The notes beneath the pieces were generated by a model. That model had not been told where the DNA came from. It did not search any database and saw nothing but the letters and a program-made list of their open reading frames with translations. Below are positions 1 to 6,157 of a DNA stretch of 6,418 nucleotides, piece by piece. The DNA comes from Verrucomicrobiia bacterium. GTDB taxonomy: Bacteria; Verrucomicrobiota; Verrucomicrobiia; JABWAM01. The translations under genes and the position numbers were made by a program. The stretch spans positions 1 to 6,418 of the forward strand of contig JABWAM010000144.1 of the NCBI GenBank assembly GCA_013360985.1, read 5' to 3'. How positions within the stretch are numbered: the first letter of the stretch is position 1; each line of letters starts with the position of its first letter.

Positions 1-6
1 CTCCTG
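1..6 (-). promoter_or_regulatory. Possible Shine-Dalgarno of the next operon gene
   Basis: Read on the minus strand, these bases are CAGGAG. They lie just after the stop codon of the glycosyltransferase-like gene, which ends at 14. This is a good Shine-Dalgarno match placed where a following minus-strand gene would need one, so the operon probably continues beyond the left edge with a start codon a few bases outside. The start codon itself is not visible, so this rests on position and motif only. Confidence 0.3.
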
Positions 7-13
7 CGCCCCC

Positions 14-1549
14 TCAGCGCAGGCCGTGCTCGCGGAGAAGCGCTTCGAGAACCTCGCGAAGACTGCGCCGGGTGTCGAGAAACTCGAGTCCGTCCCCCGA
101 ATAACGCGGGACAAACCATTCGTCGGGCGGCGACGCAAGCTCCGCCAGAGTCACCCGATGCGCGAGGCCGTCCGTCACCATGTCCTCCATCATCGTAAAG
201 CCGGTCTCGAGATACCAGACGGGGATGCCGTACGGGAGCAGTTCGTAGAGGAACGTGGTCATCGTGCCCGCCGCGGCGTCCACCGTGGAAAGCAGTTCGT
301 CGGAGAGCGTTTCGACGATCTCCACCTGGGCGCGGTGACGAAGCTGGTAGCTGGCCAACTGATCCTCCTTGGGTTCATCGGGCCGCGTCTTGAGCAGCAC
401 CCGCCATCCTCGCGCGATCATCTGATCCATGTAGACGCCGATCGCCGGTTGATCGGCGAGGAACTCGTAGGGAACCAGCACGATCCTGCGGTCGCCCGCG
501 CGCCGTGCGCCGGCCGACGCGCGGCGCACCTGATATTTCGGCGGAGGACGCATCGGGCAGGCCACCTCGATTTCGCGTTCCTCGAAGAGGTTCGTGTACT
601 GGAGGAGCTTGCGCTTCCAGTAGCGACCCCAGACAAACAAACGATCGAATCGGACATTGTTGAACGCATGAGGGATCCCGTGGCGCATCCAGCCGGCGTG
701 ACAGGCCGTATAGCTGCCGTGCATATGCCCCACGGTCGGGATGCCGCACGCCTTTGCCGCCGCCCAGATCGGATTCGGCGCGCCGCAGTCGTCAATCCCG
801 TAGATGAGACGGGGCCGCCGCCGCGCCCAGGCGGCGATCAGCGCCTCGATCTCGTCCGCCGCCTGCCGCACCATTCCGTCCATCCAGGCCAGCACGCGAT
901 CGAGAACCGCCGGCGGCCAATCGGTCTTCGTCTCCGCGTGAAGCGCCGGCGCGCGTCCGGGCTTCCTGCCCAGCGCGATCGCCCAGGGGATATGCCGCGT
1001 GCCCGAAAACGCCGCGCCTCCATCGCGCCGGGTTTCGAACCGCCGAAAGCGCGAGAAGGGAACCCCCATCGCCTCGAGCGTCTCCCGGATCGCCCGACTC
1101 CGGAAATCGTGATCGATCAGGTCGTAGAGCGCCAGCGGATGCGGATCGGAACGCCGCCGCGCGAGGGCGAGGAGCGTGTCGAAGGCGAACGATCGGAGCG
1201 GCGCGGGCCGCGGACCGCCCCGGAGGATCTCGAGAAAGGGCGCGAAGGCGTCGAGCCCGCCGTGGTCGCAGACCACCGCGCGCGCGCCGAGCCAGGCGAT
1301 CACCTCGCGATAGCGCGCCCAGGGCACGCAGACCCCGTGGAACAAGACCTCCTGAAAGAACGGCCAGAGATAGAAGCCGCGGTGGCGGGCATGCGCGAAG
1401 ATCGGCGTTCCGTCGGCGAGACGCAGGGCGTTGATCTGGCGGAGCCACTCGAGCGCTCGATGCGTGTCATGCCGGCAATCGAAGCGTTCGACGAGGCGGT
1501 CGCCGTCGTGAAGGGTGAGCATCCCGCCATGGTGCTCGCGGAGGATCAT
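14..1549 (-). CDS. GT-B-like surface-carbohydrate biosynthesis protein
   Basis: Predicted cytoplasmic glycosyltransferase-like protein of 511 residues, probably building or modifying a surface polysaccharide; donor and acceptor are unknown. The C-terminal half looks like the paired Rossmann domains of GT-B surface-carbohydrate proteins. GIPTVGHMHGSY (269-280) resembles the 'GIPtv..QHG' motif of that group, and FDRLFVWGRYWKRKLL (301-316) follows as in relatives. A second domain begins near 355 (RIVLVPYEFLADQP), continues through LLKTRPDEP (385-393) and ends in TMTTFLYELLPYGIPVWYLE (429-448), which resembles the usual 'S.fl.E.l..g.Pv' donor-site element. Residues 1-240 are Arg-rich and match no family I can name. 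There is no signal peptide or membrane helix. The start is the ATG overlapping the upstream TGA as ATGA. The open frame extends upstream to 1981, but that part is antisense-quality translation inside the methyltransferase gene. It is last of three coupled genes. Function is inferred from motif resemblance only. Confidence 0.72.
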   Translation of the reverse strand: MILREHHGGMLTLHDGDRLVERFDCRHDTHRALEWLRQINALRLADGTPIFAHARHRGFYLWPFFQEVLFHGVCVPWARYREVIAWLGARAVVCDHGGLDAFAPFLEILRGGPRPAPLRSFAFDTLLALARRRSDPHPLALYDLIDHDFRSRAIRETLEAMGVPFSRFRRFETRRDGGAAFSGTRHIPWAIALGRKPGRAPALHAETKTDWPPAVLDRVLAWMDGMVRQAADEIEALIAAWARRRPRLIYGIDDCGAPNPIWAAAKACGIPTVGHMHGSYTACHAGWMRHGIPHAFNNVRFDRLFVWGRYWKRKLLQYTNLFEEREIEVACPMRPPPKYQVRRASAGARRAGDRRIVLVPYEFLADQPAIGVYMDQMIARGWRVLLKTRPDEPKEDQLASYQLRHRAQVEIVETLSDELLSTVDAAAGTMTTFLYELLPYGIPVWYLETGFTMMEDMVTDGLAHRVTLAELASPPDEWFVPRYSGDGLEFLDTRRSLREVLEALLREHGLR

Positions 1550-2109
1550 GCCTTGATGAGATGCAGATCGAGACCATGAATCACGTTCGCGAAATAGGTC
1601 GCGAAGAAGCGCAGAACCGCCTTGGCGCACCGGTTTTCCACGCGGCGGCCCAGGCGATACCAGCGCGTGTGATGCAGCAGCGGTTTCGCCGGATTGATGC
1701 AATAGACCACCTTTTCCACGCGGAACCGCGCCTTCGAGTAGTAATCGCGATCCTTGCACCGCCAGTGGTCCACGTCGAAGAAGGTGAAGGTGTCTTCGTT
1801 GAACCAACGGATATGCGTCGGATCGCCCCAGGCCTCGAAGGAGTTCCAGTAGGGCACGCCGAGGAAGAGGCGTCCGCCCGGCTTGAGGAGGCGATGGAGT
1901 TCCTCCATCGTTCGCACCGTGTCGGGGAGATGCTCGAGGACGTTGTCCATGTGGATCTCGTCGAATGCCTCGTCGGCCCACGGCCAGGGAAAGACGCGCA
2001 GGTCGTGGACGACGTCGATGCCCGGGAGCGCCACGAGGTCGTGGTTCACCCAGCCGGGCTTGATGATGCGCCCCGCGCCGAGATGGAGACGTGGAAGGGA
2101 GGAGTTCAT
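1546..2109 (-). CDS. SAM-dependent methyltransferase, capsule-locus type
   Basis: Small class I SAM-dependent methyltransferase of 187 residues, cytoplasmic, probably modifying a glycan or nucleotide-sugar. The N-terminal motif I is LHLGAG (8-13), followed by a short strand with Asp36 in VVHDLRVFPWP. EAFDEIHMDNVLEHLPD (47-63) is the typical motif II/III segment of Methyltransf_11-like enzymes, and LLKPGGRLFLGVPY (74-87) is the classic post-motif III strand. DPTHIRWFNEDTF (96-108) matches the HxR.F region common in the short predicted methyltransferases (COG4627-like) of polysaccharide clusters. The length fits that group. The start is the ATG whose bases overlap the stop of the FkbM gene as ATGA. 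No clear Shine-Dalgarno precedes it, which suggests translational coupling. Its own stop overlaps the next start the same way. The fold assignment is strong; the substrate is unknown. Confidence 0.85.
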   Translation of the reverse strand: MNSSLPRLHLGAGRIIKPGWVNHDLVALPGIDVVHDLRVFPWPWADEAFDEIHMDNVLEHLPDTVRTMEELHRLLKPGGRLFLGVPYWNSFEAWGDPTHIRWFNEDTFTFFDVDHWRCKDRDYYSKARFRVEKVVYCINPAKPLLHHTRWYRLGRRVENRCAKAVLRFFATYFANVIHGLDLHLIKA

Positions 2110-2903
2110 GGAGAGGGAGACGCCGCGTGAACGCGATCGAAGCGCGCGTTCACGATGTCGCCAACGGGGATCGCGCGCGGATTCTCCGTGCGACGGAATC
2201 CCGCTCGGGCGAGGATTTCGACGATTTCTTTTCCGTTCTCTCGCGGATCCAACTCGACAAGGATGGAGCGGAGAGCGCCGGTGCGCAGGAGGGTTTCCAT
2301 TCCCCGGAAAACCGGAGCCTCATGACCGTCGGTGTCCACTTTCAGCAGCGTGGGCGCGGGGACTCCGAACCATGCGACGGCGTCTTCTCCCCGCATGGAG
2401 AGGAGTCGCTGGGTCGGTTCGTCTGTTCGCGCATCGAGATGATGGAGCGAGGAACCCGCGCGCGGATCGGAGACGGCCAACGTGCGAAGGACGCTCGCGT
2501 CGCTCAACCCCGTCTGGAGCGGGATCACTTGTCGCACGCTCCCGTTGAGGAGAATGTTCTCCCACAGGTGCGCGAAGCTCGGAATGAACGGTTCCCAGGC
2601 GACGACCGTCGCCTCGGGGCAAAGCTTTGCCGCGAGCAGCGCGTACGCGCCGACGTTCGCGCCGACGTCCCAGAGCACATCGCCGGGCCGAAGCTCCTCG
2701 CGCAGCCAATCCACGAGGTCCGGCTCTCCCACGTAGCTCCCCTGGGCGCGGTTGTGAAATTCCAACCAGGTGTGGACTCCGAAGCGGACGGAGAACGCCG
2801 TGCCTGGCACGGGCGCGTCCAGGGTGAGCGGAGGTTTCTCCAGGCGAGCTTTCAGCCGTCGCGTGCGGAGGAACCCCTTGAGGGACGAGAGGGAAAGCTT
2901 CAT
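2106..2903 (-). CDS. FkbM-family SAM methyltransferase
   Basis: Methyltransferase of the FkbM family, 265 residues, which typically O-methylates hydroxyls on sugars or polyketides; here a surface-sugar target is likely from context. The SAM-binding motif is LWDVGANVGAYALLAA (77-92). The acidic strand-2 motif lies in VVAWEPFIPSFAHLWEN (100-116) with the following NG. The family-defining segment LLKVDTDGHEAPVFRGM (186-202) corresponds to the usual 'lKiDvEGhE..vl.G', and SILVELD (213-219) follows. The N-terminal 30 residues are basic and unassigned. I chose ATG 2903 (MKLSLSSLKGF). An in-frame TTG at 3005 would add 34 residues with no domain match. The Shine-Dalgarno before 2903 is weak. This is the first gene of the minus-strand operon and its stop overlaps the next start by four bases. 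Family call is firm; substrate is inferred. Confidence 0.87.
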   Translation of the reverse strand: MKLSLSSLKGFLRTRRLKARLEKPPLTLDAPVPGTAFSVRFGVHTWLEFHNRAQGSYVGEPDLVDWLREELRPGDVLWDVGANVGAYALLAAKLCPEATVVAWEPFIPSFAHLWENILLNGSVRQVIPLQTGLSDASVLRTLAVSDPRAGSSLHHLDARTDEPTQRLLSMRGEDAVAWFGVPAPTLLKVDTDGHEAPVFRGMETLLRTGALRSILVELDPRENGKEIVEILARAGFRRTENPRAIPVGDIVNARFDRVHAASPSP

Positions 2904-3110
2904 TCCAACGTGCGTTCGCGATCGGAGGCTAGGGTCGAAGGGCGTCACAGATGAGCGCAGGCCGCGCCTCTTGTCGATGCCGAACTGCGCAGGATCGCAG
3001 CCCAAACCCCCGGATCAACTCCATTTTCAGAGAGCAACCCTCCTCATCATCCATCGAGGATCGGAGGGACGGGGCGTGTCGAGATTTCAGACTCTCCACA
3101 AGAGGGGTAC

Positions 3111-3140
3111 GACGGCTCGGCCGGCGGCCTCGCCCTCCCT
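3111..3140 (+). repeat. Dispersed GC-rich repeat, copy 1
   Basis: Thirty bases beginning GACGGCTCGGCCGGCGGCCT and ending CGCCCTCCCT. They match 6356-6385 at 29 of 30 positions in the same orientation; the only difference is C for A near the right end. A 27-base core occurs inverted at 6173-6199, with the same single C/A difference. All copies lie outside the called genes, which suggests a dispersed intergenic element. I suspect a genome-wide family, but only these copies can be seen here. Confidence 0.75.
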
Positions 3141-3174
3141 TTCCACCGTCCGTGCTTGGGAAAAATCCGATCGG

Positions 3175-3204
3175 TCGCGAAGCGAGGGAGGGCGCCGCCG
3201 CCGG
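3175..3204 (-). repeat. Degenerate inverted copy of the GC-rich repeat
   Basis: The reverse complement of 3185-3204 matches 3121-3140 at 18 of 20 positions, so the two form an inverted pair about 44 bases apart and could fold into a long hairpin. The reverse complement of 3175-3193 also matches 6377-6395 at 18 of 19 positions, including the flank CTCGCTTCGCGA that copy 1 lacks. This shows that the repeat unit extends past its 30-base core. The distal part has diverged into simple GGC/GCC sequence. Confidence 0.6.
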
Positions 3205-3221
3205 CGGCGCCGCGGCCGCGG
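3191..3221. repeat. Two abutting GC palindromes
   Basis: Positions 3191-3211 are a palindrome with 10-base arms around a single centre base (GGCGCCGCCG, C, CGGCGGCGCC). Positions 3210-3221 are a perfect 12-base palindrome, CCGCGGCCGCGG. Together they form an all-G/C cruciform- or hairpin-prone block. No T-run follows on either strand, so a canonical intrinsic terminator is not supported. It may simply be the decayed arm of the inverted repeat. Confidence 0.55.
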
Positions 3222-3337
3222 CTTGAGTCCAAAATGTGGCGAGGGCATCGCATATTCCTCGACCGAGGGCGAACTCCCCCCATGCCTTCCGCGGGGATTT
3301 GAGATCGCAGTATCCCCTTGCAATTGGACGGGTTGAC

Positions 3338-3343
3338 GAGGAG
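3338..3343 (+). promoter_or_regulatory. Ribosome binding site deciding the aldolase start
   Basis: GAGGAG lies 12 bases before ATG 3356, slightly long but usable spacing. It favours ATG 3356 over the in-frame GTG at 3236, which lacks a comparable site and would add 40 residues unlike the family. Confidence 0.55.
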
Positions 3344-3355
3344 AGTGCGCGCTCT

Positions 3356-4135
3356 ATGCTCCTGCGTCGCCCCTCCAAACGCGAGGTGCTGGAAGGATTC
3401 AGCTTGGGCTCCTGGATCACGATCCCGCACCCGTCCGTCGCCGAAATCCTGGGCCGGACGGGATTCGATTGGCTGACGGTGGATCTCGAACACAGCCCGA
3501 TCACCCTCGAAACCGCGGCCGAGATGATCCGGGTAATTGACCTGATGGGCCTGCGCGCCTTCGTGCGCGTGGGGAGTCATGACGCGAACGCGATCAAACG
3601 GATCATGGACGCCGGCGCGCACGGGATCATCGCCTCGACGGTGAACACCCCGCAGCAGGCGGCGGCCATCGTTTCCGCGGTCAAATATCCGCCGCATGGC
3701 GTCCGCGGCGTCGGCCTCTCCCGCGCCCAGGGTTACGCGACGGAGTTCGACGCGCACTACCGCTGGCTGAACACGGAAAGCCTCGTCATCGTCCAGATCG
3801 AGCACATCGACGCCGTGCGCCACATGGAAGCCATCCTCGGCGTACCGGGCGTGGACGGCTTTTTTGTCGGCCCTTACGATCTCTCGGCCTCCCTCGGCGT
3901 CCCCGGTCAGTTCCAACATCCGAAGATGCTCGAAGCCATCGCCGAGGTGGATCGCGTGCGAAAACAGAAGCCGACCCTCGCCGGCATCCATGTGGTGCAG
4001 ACGGATCCCGACGAAGTCCGCAAACGCCTCGACGAAGGCTATCGCTTCATCGCCTACGGCCTCGATTTCCTCTTCCTCGCCAACAAGGCGCGGGAAGGCC
4101 TCCAGATCATCCGCGAGTCCGCCCGACCGCAATAA
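3356..4135 (+). CDS. HpcH/HpaI-family class II (metal-dependent) aldolase
   Basis: Metal-dependent pyruvate aldolase of the HpcH/HpaI (aldolase/citrate lyase) family, 259 residues, which is typical. Known relatives reversibly cleave 2-keto-3-deoxy acids (2-keto-3-deoxy-L-rhamnonate, glucarate-derived acids, 4-hydroxy-2-oxoheptanedioate) to pyruvate plus an aldehyde. The key residues are visible: His46 in VDLEHSP, Arg71 in FVRVG, and the metal ligands Glu149 in VQIEH and Asp175 in VGPYDLSASLG, with numbering that closely tracks characterised members. YPPHGVRGVGLSRAQGY (111-127) is the conserved pyruvate-side loop. The protein is cytoplasmic with no signal peptide. The cytidylyltransferase starts 11 bases after its stop, so the two are probably one operon. 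Most characterised relatives are catabolic; this neighbourhood suggests biosynthetic use, making a 2-keto-3-deoxy sugar for CMP activation. Family is near certain; substrate and direction are inference. Confidence 0.9.
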   Translation: MLLRRPSKREVLEGFSLGSWITIPHPSVAEILGRTGFDWLTVDLEHSPITLETAAEMIRVIDLMGLRAFVRVGSHDANAIKRIMDAGAHGIIASTVNTPQQAAAIVSAVKYPPHGVRGVGLSRAQGYATEFDAHYRWLNTESLVIVQIEHIDAVRHMEAILGVPGVDGFFVGPYDLSASLGVPGQFQHPKMLEAIAEVDRVRKQKPTLAGIHVVQTDPDEVRKRLDEGYRFIAYGLDFLFLANKAREGLQIIRESARPQ

Positions 4136-4146
4136 TCGTTTCCGCG

Positions 4147-4956
4147 ATGCGCCCCACCGCCTCCTCGAAGTCGTCCCGGAAGAAAATTGTCGCGATCATT
4201 CCGGCCCGCATGGAATCGTCGCGTTTCCCCGGCAAACCCCTCTGCAAAATCTGCGGCCACACGATGATCGAGCACGTGCTCCGACGGGTGCAACGGGCGA
4301 AAAGCCTGACCGACGTCGTCGTCGCCACCTGCAACGAGGAGATTGTGCGGGAAGTGGAGCGCGTCGGCGGACGCGCGATCATGACGTCGAACGCGCATGT
4401 CCGCTGCACCGACCGCATCGAGGAGGCCGCCGACAAGATCGGCGGCGACATCGTCGTCAACGTGCAGGGAGACGAACCGTTCGTCACGCCCGAGATGATC
4501 GACGCCGCCGTCCAACCCATGCTCGACGAGCCTGCGCTCGTCTGCGCCAACCTCATGGCGCCGATCACCGACCGCGAGGCGCTGGAAGACCCGAACGAAG
4601 TCAAGGTGGTCTTCGACCGGAAGATGAACGCCCTTTACATGTCGCGCGAGCCGATCCCGAGCCTCAAAAAGGGCGGCGCGTTCGATCACGCCTGGAAACA
4701 GGTCTGCGTCATTCCCTTCACGATGGAGTTCCTGCATACCTTCTCGCGGCTGGCGCCGACGCCGCTCGAAATCCGCGAGTCGGTGGACATGATGCGCGCC
4801 ATCGAGCACGGCTACCCGGTGCGCATGGTGCCCTGCGCGGTGCGCGGCATCAGCGTGGACACCGAAGCCGATCGCCAGGACGCCGAAGCGGCGATGCGCG
4901 AAGATCCGCTCTTTCAAAAGCTCTTCGGCCGCGCCTCTCCAGGCGCGCGCCAGTAA
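4147..4956 (+). CDS. KdsB-like cytidylyltransferase (CMP-ulosonic acid synthetase)
   Basis: Cytoplasmic nucleotidyltransferase of 269 residues related to CMP-KDO synthetase (KdsB), which transfers CMP from CTP to a 3-deoxy-2-ulosonic acid. Visible motifs are IPARMESSRFPGKPL (18-32, CTP binding), VVATCNEEI (58-66), VVNVQGDEPFV (103-113, with probable Mg-binding Asp109), DPNEVKVV (148-155), YMSREPIP (164-171) and SVDTEAD (236-242, probable second Mg ligand Asp238). It departs from canonical KdsB at the sugar side: HVRCTDR (84-90) stands where KdsB has an SGTDR-type motif, and KQVCVIPF (184-191) replaces the usual RHIGIYAY-like segment. The substrate may therefore not be KDO, so I give no symbol. 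ATG 4147 gives a 10-residue polar leader before KKIVAIIPAR, and its Shine-Dalgarno is poor, so coupling to the aldolase is likely. Its 3' end overlaps the convergent gene by 43 bases. Confidence 0.88.
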   Translation: MRPTASSKSSRKKIVAIIPARMESSRFPGKPLCKICGHTMIEHVLRRVQRAKSLTDVVVATCNEEIVREVERVGGRAIMTSNAHVRCTDRIEEAADKIGGDIVVNVQGDEPFVTPEMIDAAVQPMLDEPALVCANLMAPITDREALEDPNEVKVVFDRKMNALYMSREPIPSLKKGGAFDHAWKQVCVIPFTMEFLHTFSRLAPTPLEIRESVDMMRAIEHGYPVRMVPCAVRGISVDTEADRQDAEAAMREDPLFQKLFGRASPGARQ

Positions 4957-5726
4957 ACAAGGCTCGTCCGATCGATCCAACAGAGTTTCCGCGACCGCGC
5001 GCGTTCGGTCAGGCAGCGAACCACGCCTTTTTGCGTGGGATCGAAATCGTGCCAAAAGACATATCCCCCTGGAGCAACCATTTCAAACGCCTTGTCCGAA
5101 TCGTTGCAGACGCATTCGTAAGAATGTCCAGCGTCCACCCAGATCCAATCGTAGCGTCCTTGATGGTGGGAAGGATCGAGATCCGCCGAATCGAGCAAGA
5201 TCTGTTCGATCCTCGAAGCCTCGGGCGTTCCGCGAAAACAGATTCCGATCTTTTCTTCCATGAGGAGTTCCGACCGCTGTTGGAAATCGAGTCCAAGCTT
5301 GGGATCCTTTCGTCCGGGAATATTCAGAGTCGTGATTCGCGCTTCCGGACAGGACCGCGCAAAGAGGAGTGTCGCTTCTCCATGAAACGTGCCAAACTCA
5401 AAAATCCATCGAGGTCGGAGATGCGCGCAAAGCGCCGTTAGCAACGGATATTCCACCCGGTCGTGAGAGGAGCCCCAATGCTCCGCGCTGAGGAACCCTT
5501 TTTGAAGCGCTAACCCGGGAAAAGCTTCAAAAGGATTGACCCGCACAAGACCTGATCGTTGCGCCCGAGCATTCACCCACGTTTCGCGCACCAGAGTTTC
5601 ACGGGCTCGAAGGACCCCATCGAGCGCGTGTCCCCGATACCGTAAGATCCAGAGAGGCAACCATAGCGGAGCAAGCAGCATCTGCAGAAGCGCGCTGAAC
5701 ACCCGGAGGATTCGTTCCTTGTGCAT
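4914..5726 (-). CDS. Class I SAM methyltransferase with hydrophobic N-terminus
   Basis: Predicted SAM-dependent methyltransferase of 270 residues, Methyltransf_24-like. Motif I is IFEFGTFHGEATLLFA (108-123). DWIWVDAGHSYE (193-204) matches the 'D.vfiDg.HsYe' core of the family, and APGGYVFWHDFDP (218-230) is the 'l.pGG.i.fHDy' strand. Residues 7-30 are strongly hydrophobic (ALLQMLLAPLWLPLWILRY within them) behind a short basic start. This suggests a membrane anchor or membrane-associated helix that would hold the enzyme at the inner membrane. ATG 5726 starts just before this helix. The frame is open further upstream to 6056, but that part is low-quality translation of repeat-rich DNA. Base composition is lower than its neighbours (hand counts on sampled lines about 48-55% GC versus 63-70% in the aldolase and cytidylyltransferase genes), a hint of separate origin. 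Substrate unknown; a glycan is inferred from context. Confidence 0.8.
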   Translation of the reverse strand: MHKERILRVFSALLQMLLAPLWLPLWILRYRGHALDGVLRARETLVRETWVNARAQRSGLVRVNPFEAFPGLALQKGFLSAEHWGSSHDRVEYPLLTALCAHLRPRWIFEFGTFHGEATLLFARSCPEARITTLNIPGRKDPKLGLDFQQRSELLMEEKIGICFRGTPEASRIEQILLDSADLDPSHHQGRYDWIWVDAGHSYECVCNDSDKAFEMVAPGGYVFWHDFDPTQKGVVRCLTERARSRKLCWIDRTSLVYWRAPGEARPKSF

Positions 5727-5790
5727 GAAGAATGTTTTGTTGGGTGTCTTGAAGAATCTTTCCGAAGATGCCTTGATGGAGATGGCAGAG

Positions 5791-5819
5791 GGTGTAGGAG
5801 GCAAGTGGCTTATCGTCAA
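5791..5819 (-). promoter_or_regulatory. Possible sigma-70-type promoter for the 4914-5726 gene
   Basis: On the minus strand, TTGACG (5819-5814, five of six matches to TTGACA) is followed by a 17-base spacer and TACACC (5796-5791, three of six matches to TATAAT). It points at the methyltransferase and would leave a leader of roughly 60 bases. The -35 and spacing are good and the -10 is poor, and consensus in this organism is unknown. Confidence 0.25.
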
Positions 5820-5940
5820 CACTTTCGCGAAATCCAGTCCTCGCGTAAAGCGGCGAGAGCGCCGTCGCCACAAGAATGCGCGCAGCGCTTCGAAGAATTC
5901 CGGAATCAGCCCGACAGCGCTCTCCTTAAAAATTATCAGG

Positions 5941-6135
5941 TATCCTTCTCGCCGTCCGTCCGCCCCTCTGGAAATTGTCGAGCGTCCTTTCAGACCGCCC
6001 TCCAATCCTTCCGTCCGCCATCCCCTCGACCCTCGATCGTCGCCCTTCGACCGCATCCTCGCCTCCCCTTCTCCGCCTCGATCCTTGAACGTCGACCCTC
6101 GAACGCCTCCTCGCCCTCTCCCCCCCTTGCGGATC
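5941..6135 (+). repeat. Pyrimidine-rich tract with degenerate CCTCGA repeats
   Basis: The plus strand here is mostly C and T. Exact CCTCGA hexamers occur at 6024, 6031, 6076 and 6097, with near copies such as CCTTCGA between them. Three more exact hexamers follow outside this tract at 6300, 6307 and 6321. Spacing is irregular, so this is a degenerate array or decayed simple sequence, not a CRISPR. No function can be assigned. Confidence 0.5.
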
Positions 6136-6157
6136 GCCCCTCGGACGCTTGGAAAAG

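Larger units (their letters stand above)
2904..3355. other. Divergent intergenic region with GC-rich repeats
   Basis: This 452-base gap separates two divergently transcribed units, so it should hold promoters for both, although I find no convincing -35/-10 pair on either strand. It contains a repeat pair near 3111-3204, nested GC palindromes at 3191-3221, and a hairpin-capable 6-base pair, GGGGAT (3293-3298) with ATCCCC (3312-3317), just ahead of the aldolase. Open frames here are Arg/Pro-rich translations without family resemblance. An in-frame GTG at 3236 could extend the aldolase by 40 residues, but those residues do not resemble the family. Confidence 0.6.

Noticed and set aside
26..1579. 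Long plus-strand open frame of 517 codons
   Set aside because: It is antisense to the glycosyltransferase-like gene. Its translation is Arg/His/Asp-rich without family motifs, as expected opposite a GC-rich gene, while the minus strand shows conserved motifs and ATGA coupling.
1550..1981. Upstream extension of the glycosyltransferase-like frame to 1981
   Set aside because: The added 144 residues lie in another frame of the methyltransferase gene and look like low-complexity Arg/Gly/Leu shadow translation. ATG 1549 overlaps the upstream stop in the usual coupled manner.
2904..3005. TTG start at 3005 for the FkbM methyltransferase
   Set aside because: It adds 34 residues with no domain similarity; ATG 2903 gives a normal family length.
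3191..3221. Intrinsic terminator
   Set aside because: Strong G/C palindromes but no T-run on either strand, and no gene ends nearby.
3299..3327. Promoter for the aldolase (TTGAGA at 3299-3304)
   Set aside because: No acceptable -10 hexamer occurs at 16-18 bases; the best candidates, such as AATTGG, match too poorly.
3236..3355. GTG start at 3236 for the aldolase
   Set aside because: It adds 40 residues unlike the family. GAGGAG upstream of ATG 3356 and the alignment of catalytic residue numbers with known members favour the shorter form.
4054..5055. Minus-strand frame opposite the cytidylyltransferase
   Set aside because: His/Asp/Arg-rich antisense translation with no motifs, opposite a gene with clear KdsB-type motifs.
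5727..6056. Upstream extension of the convergent methyltransferase to 6056
   Set aside because: The extra 110 residues come partly from the pyrimidine-rich repeat tract and show no motif; ATG 5726 sits directly before the hydrophobic helix.
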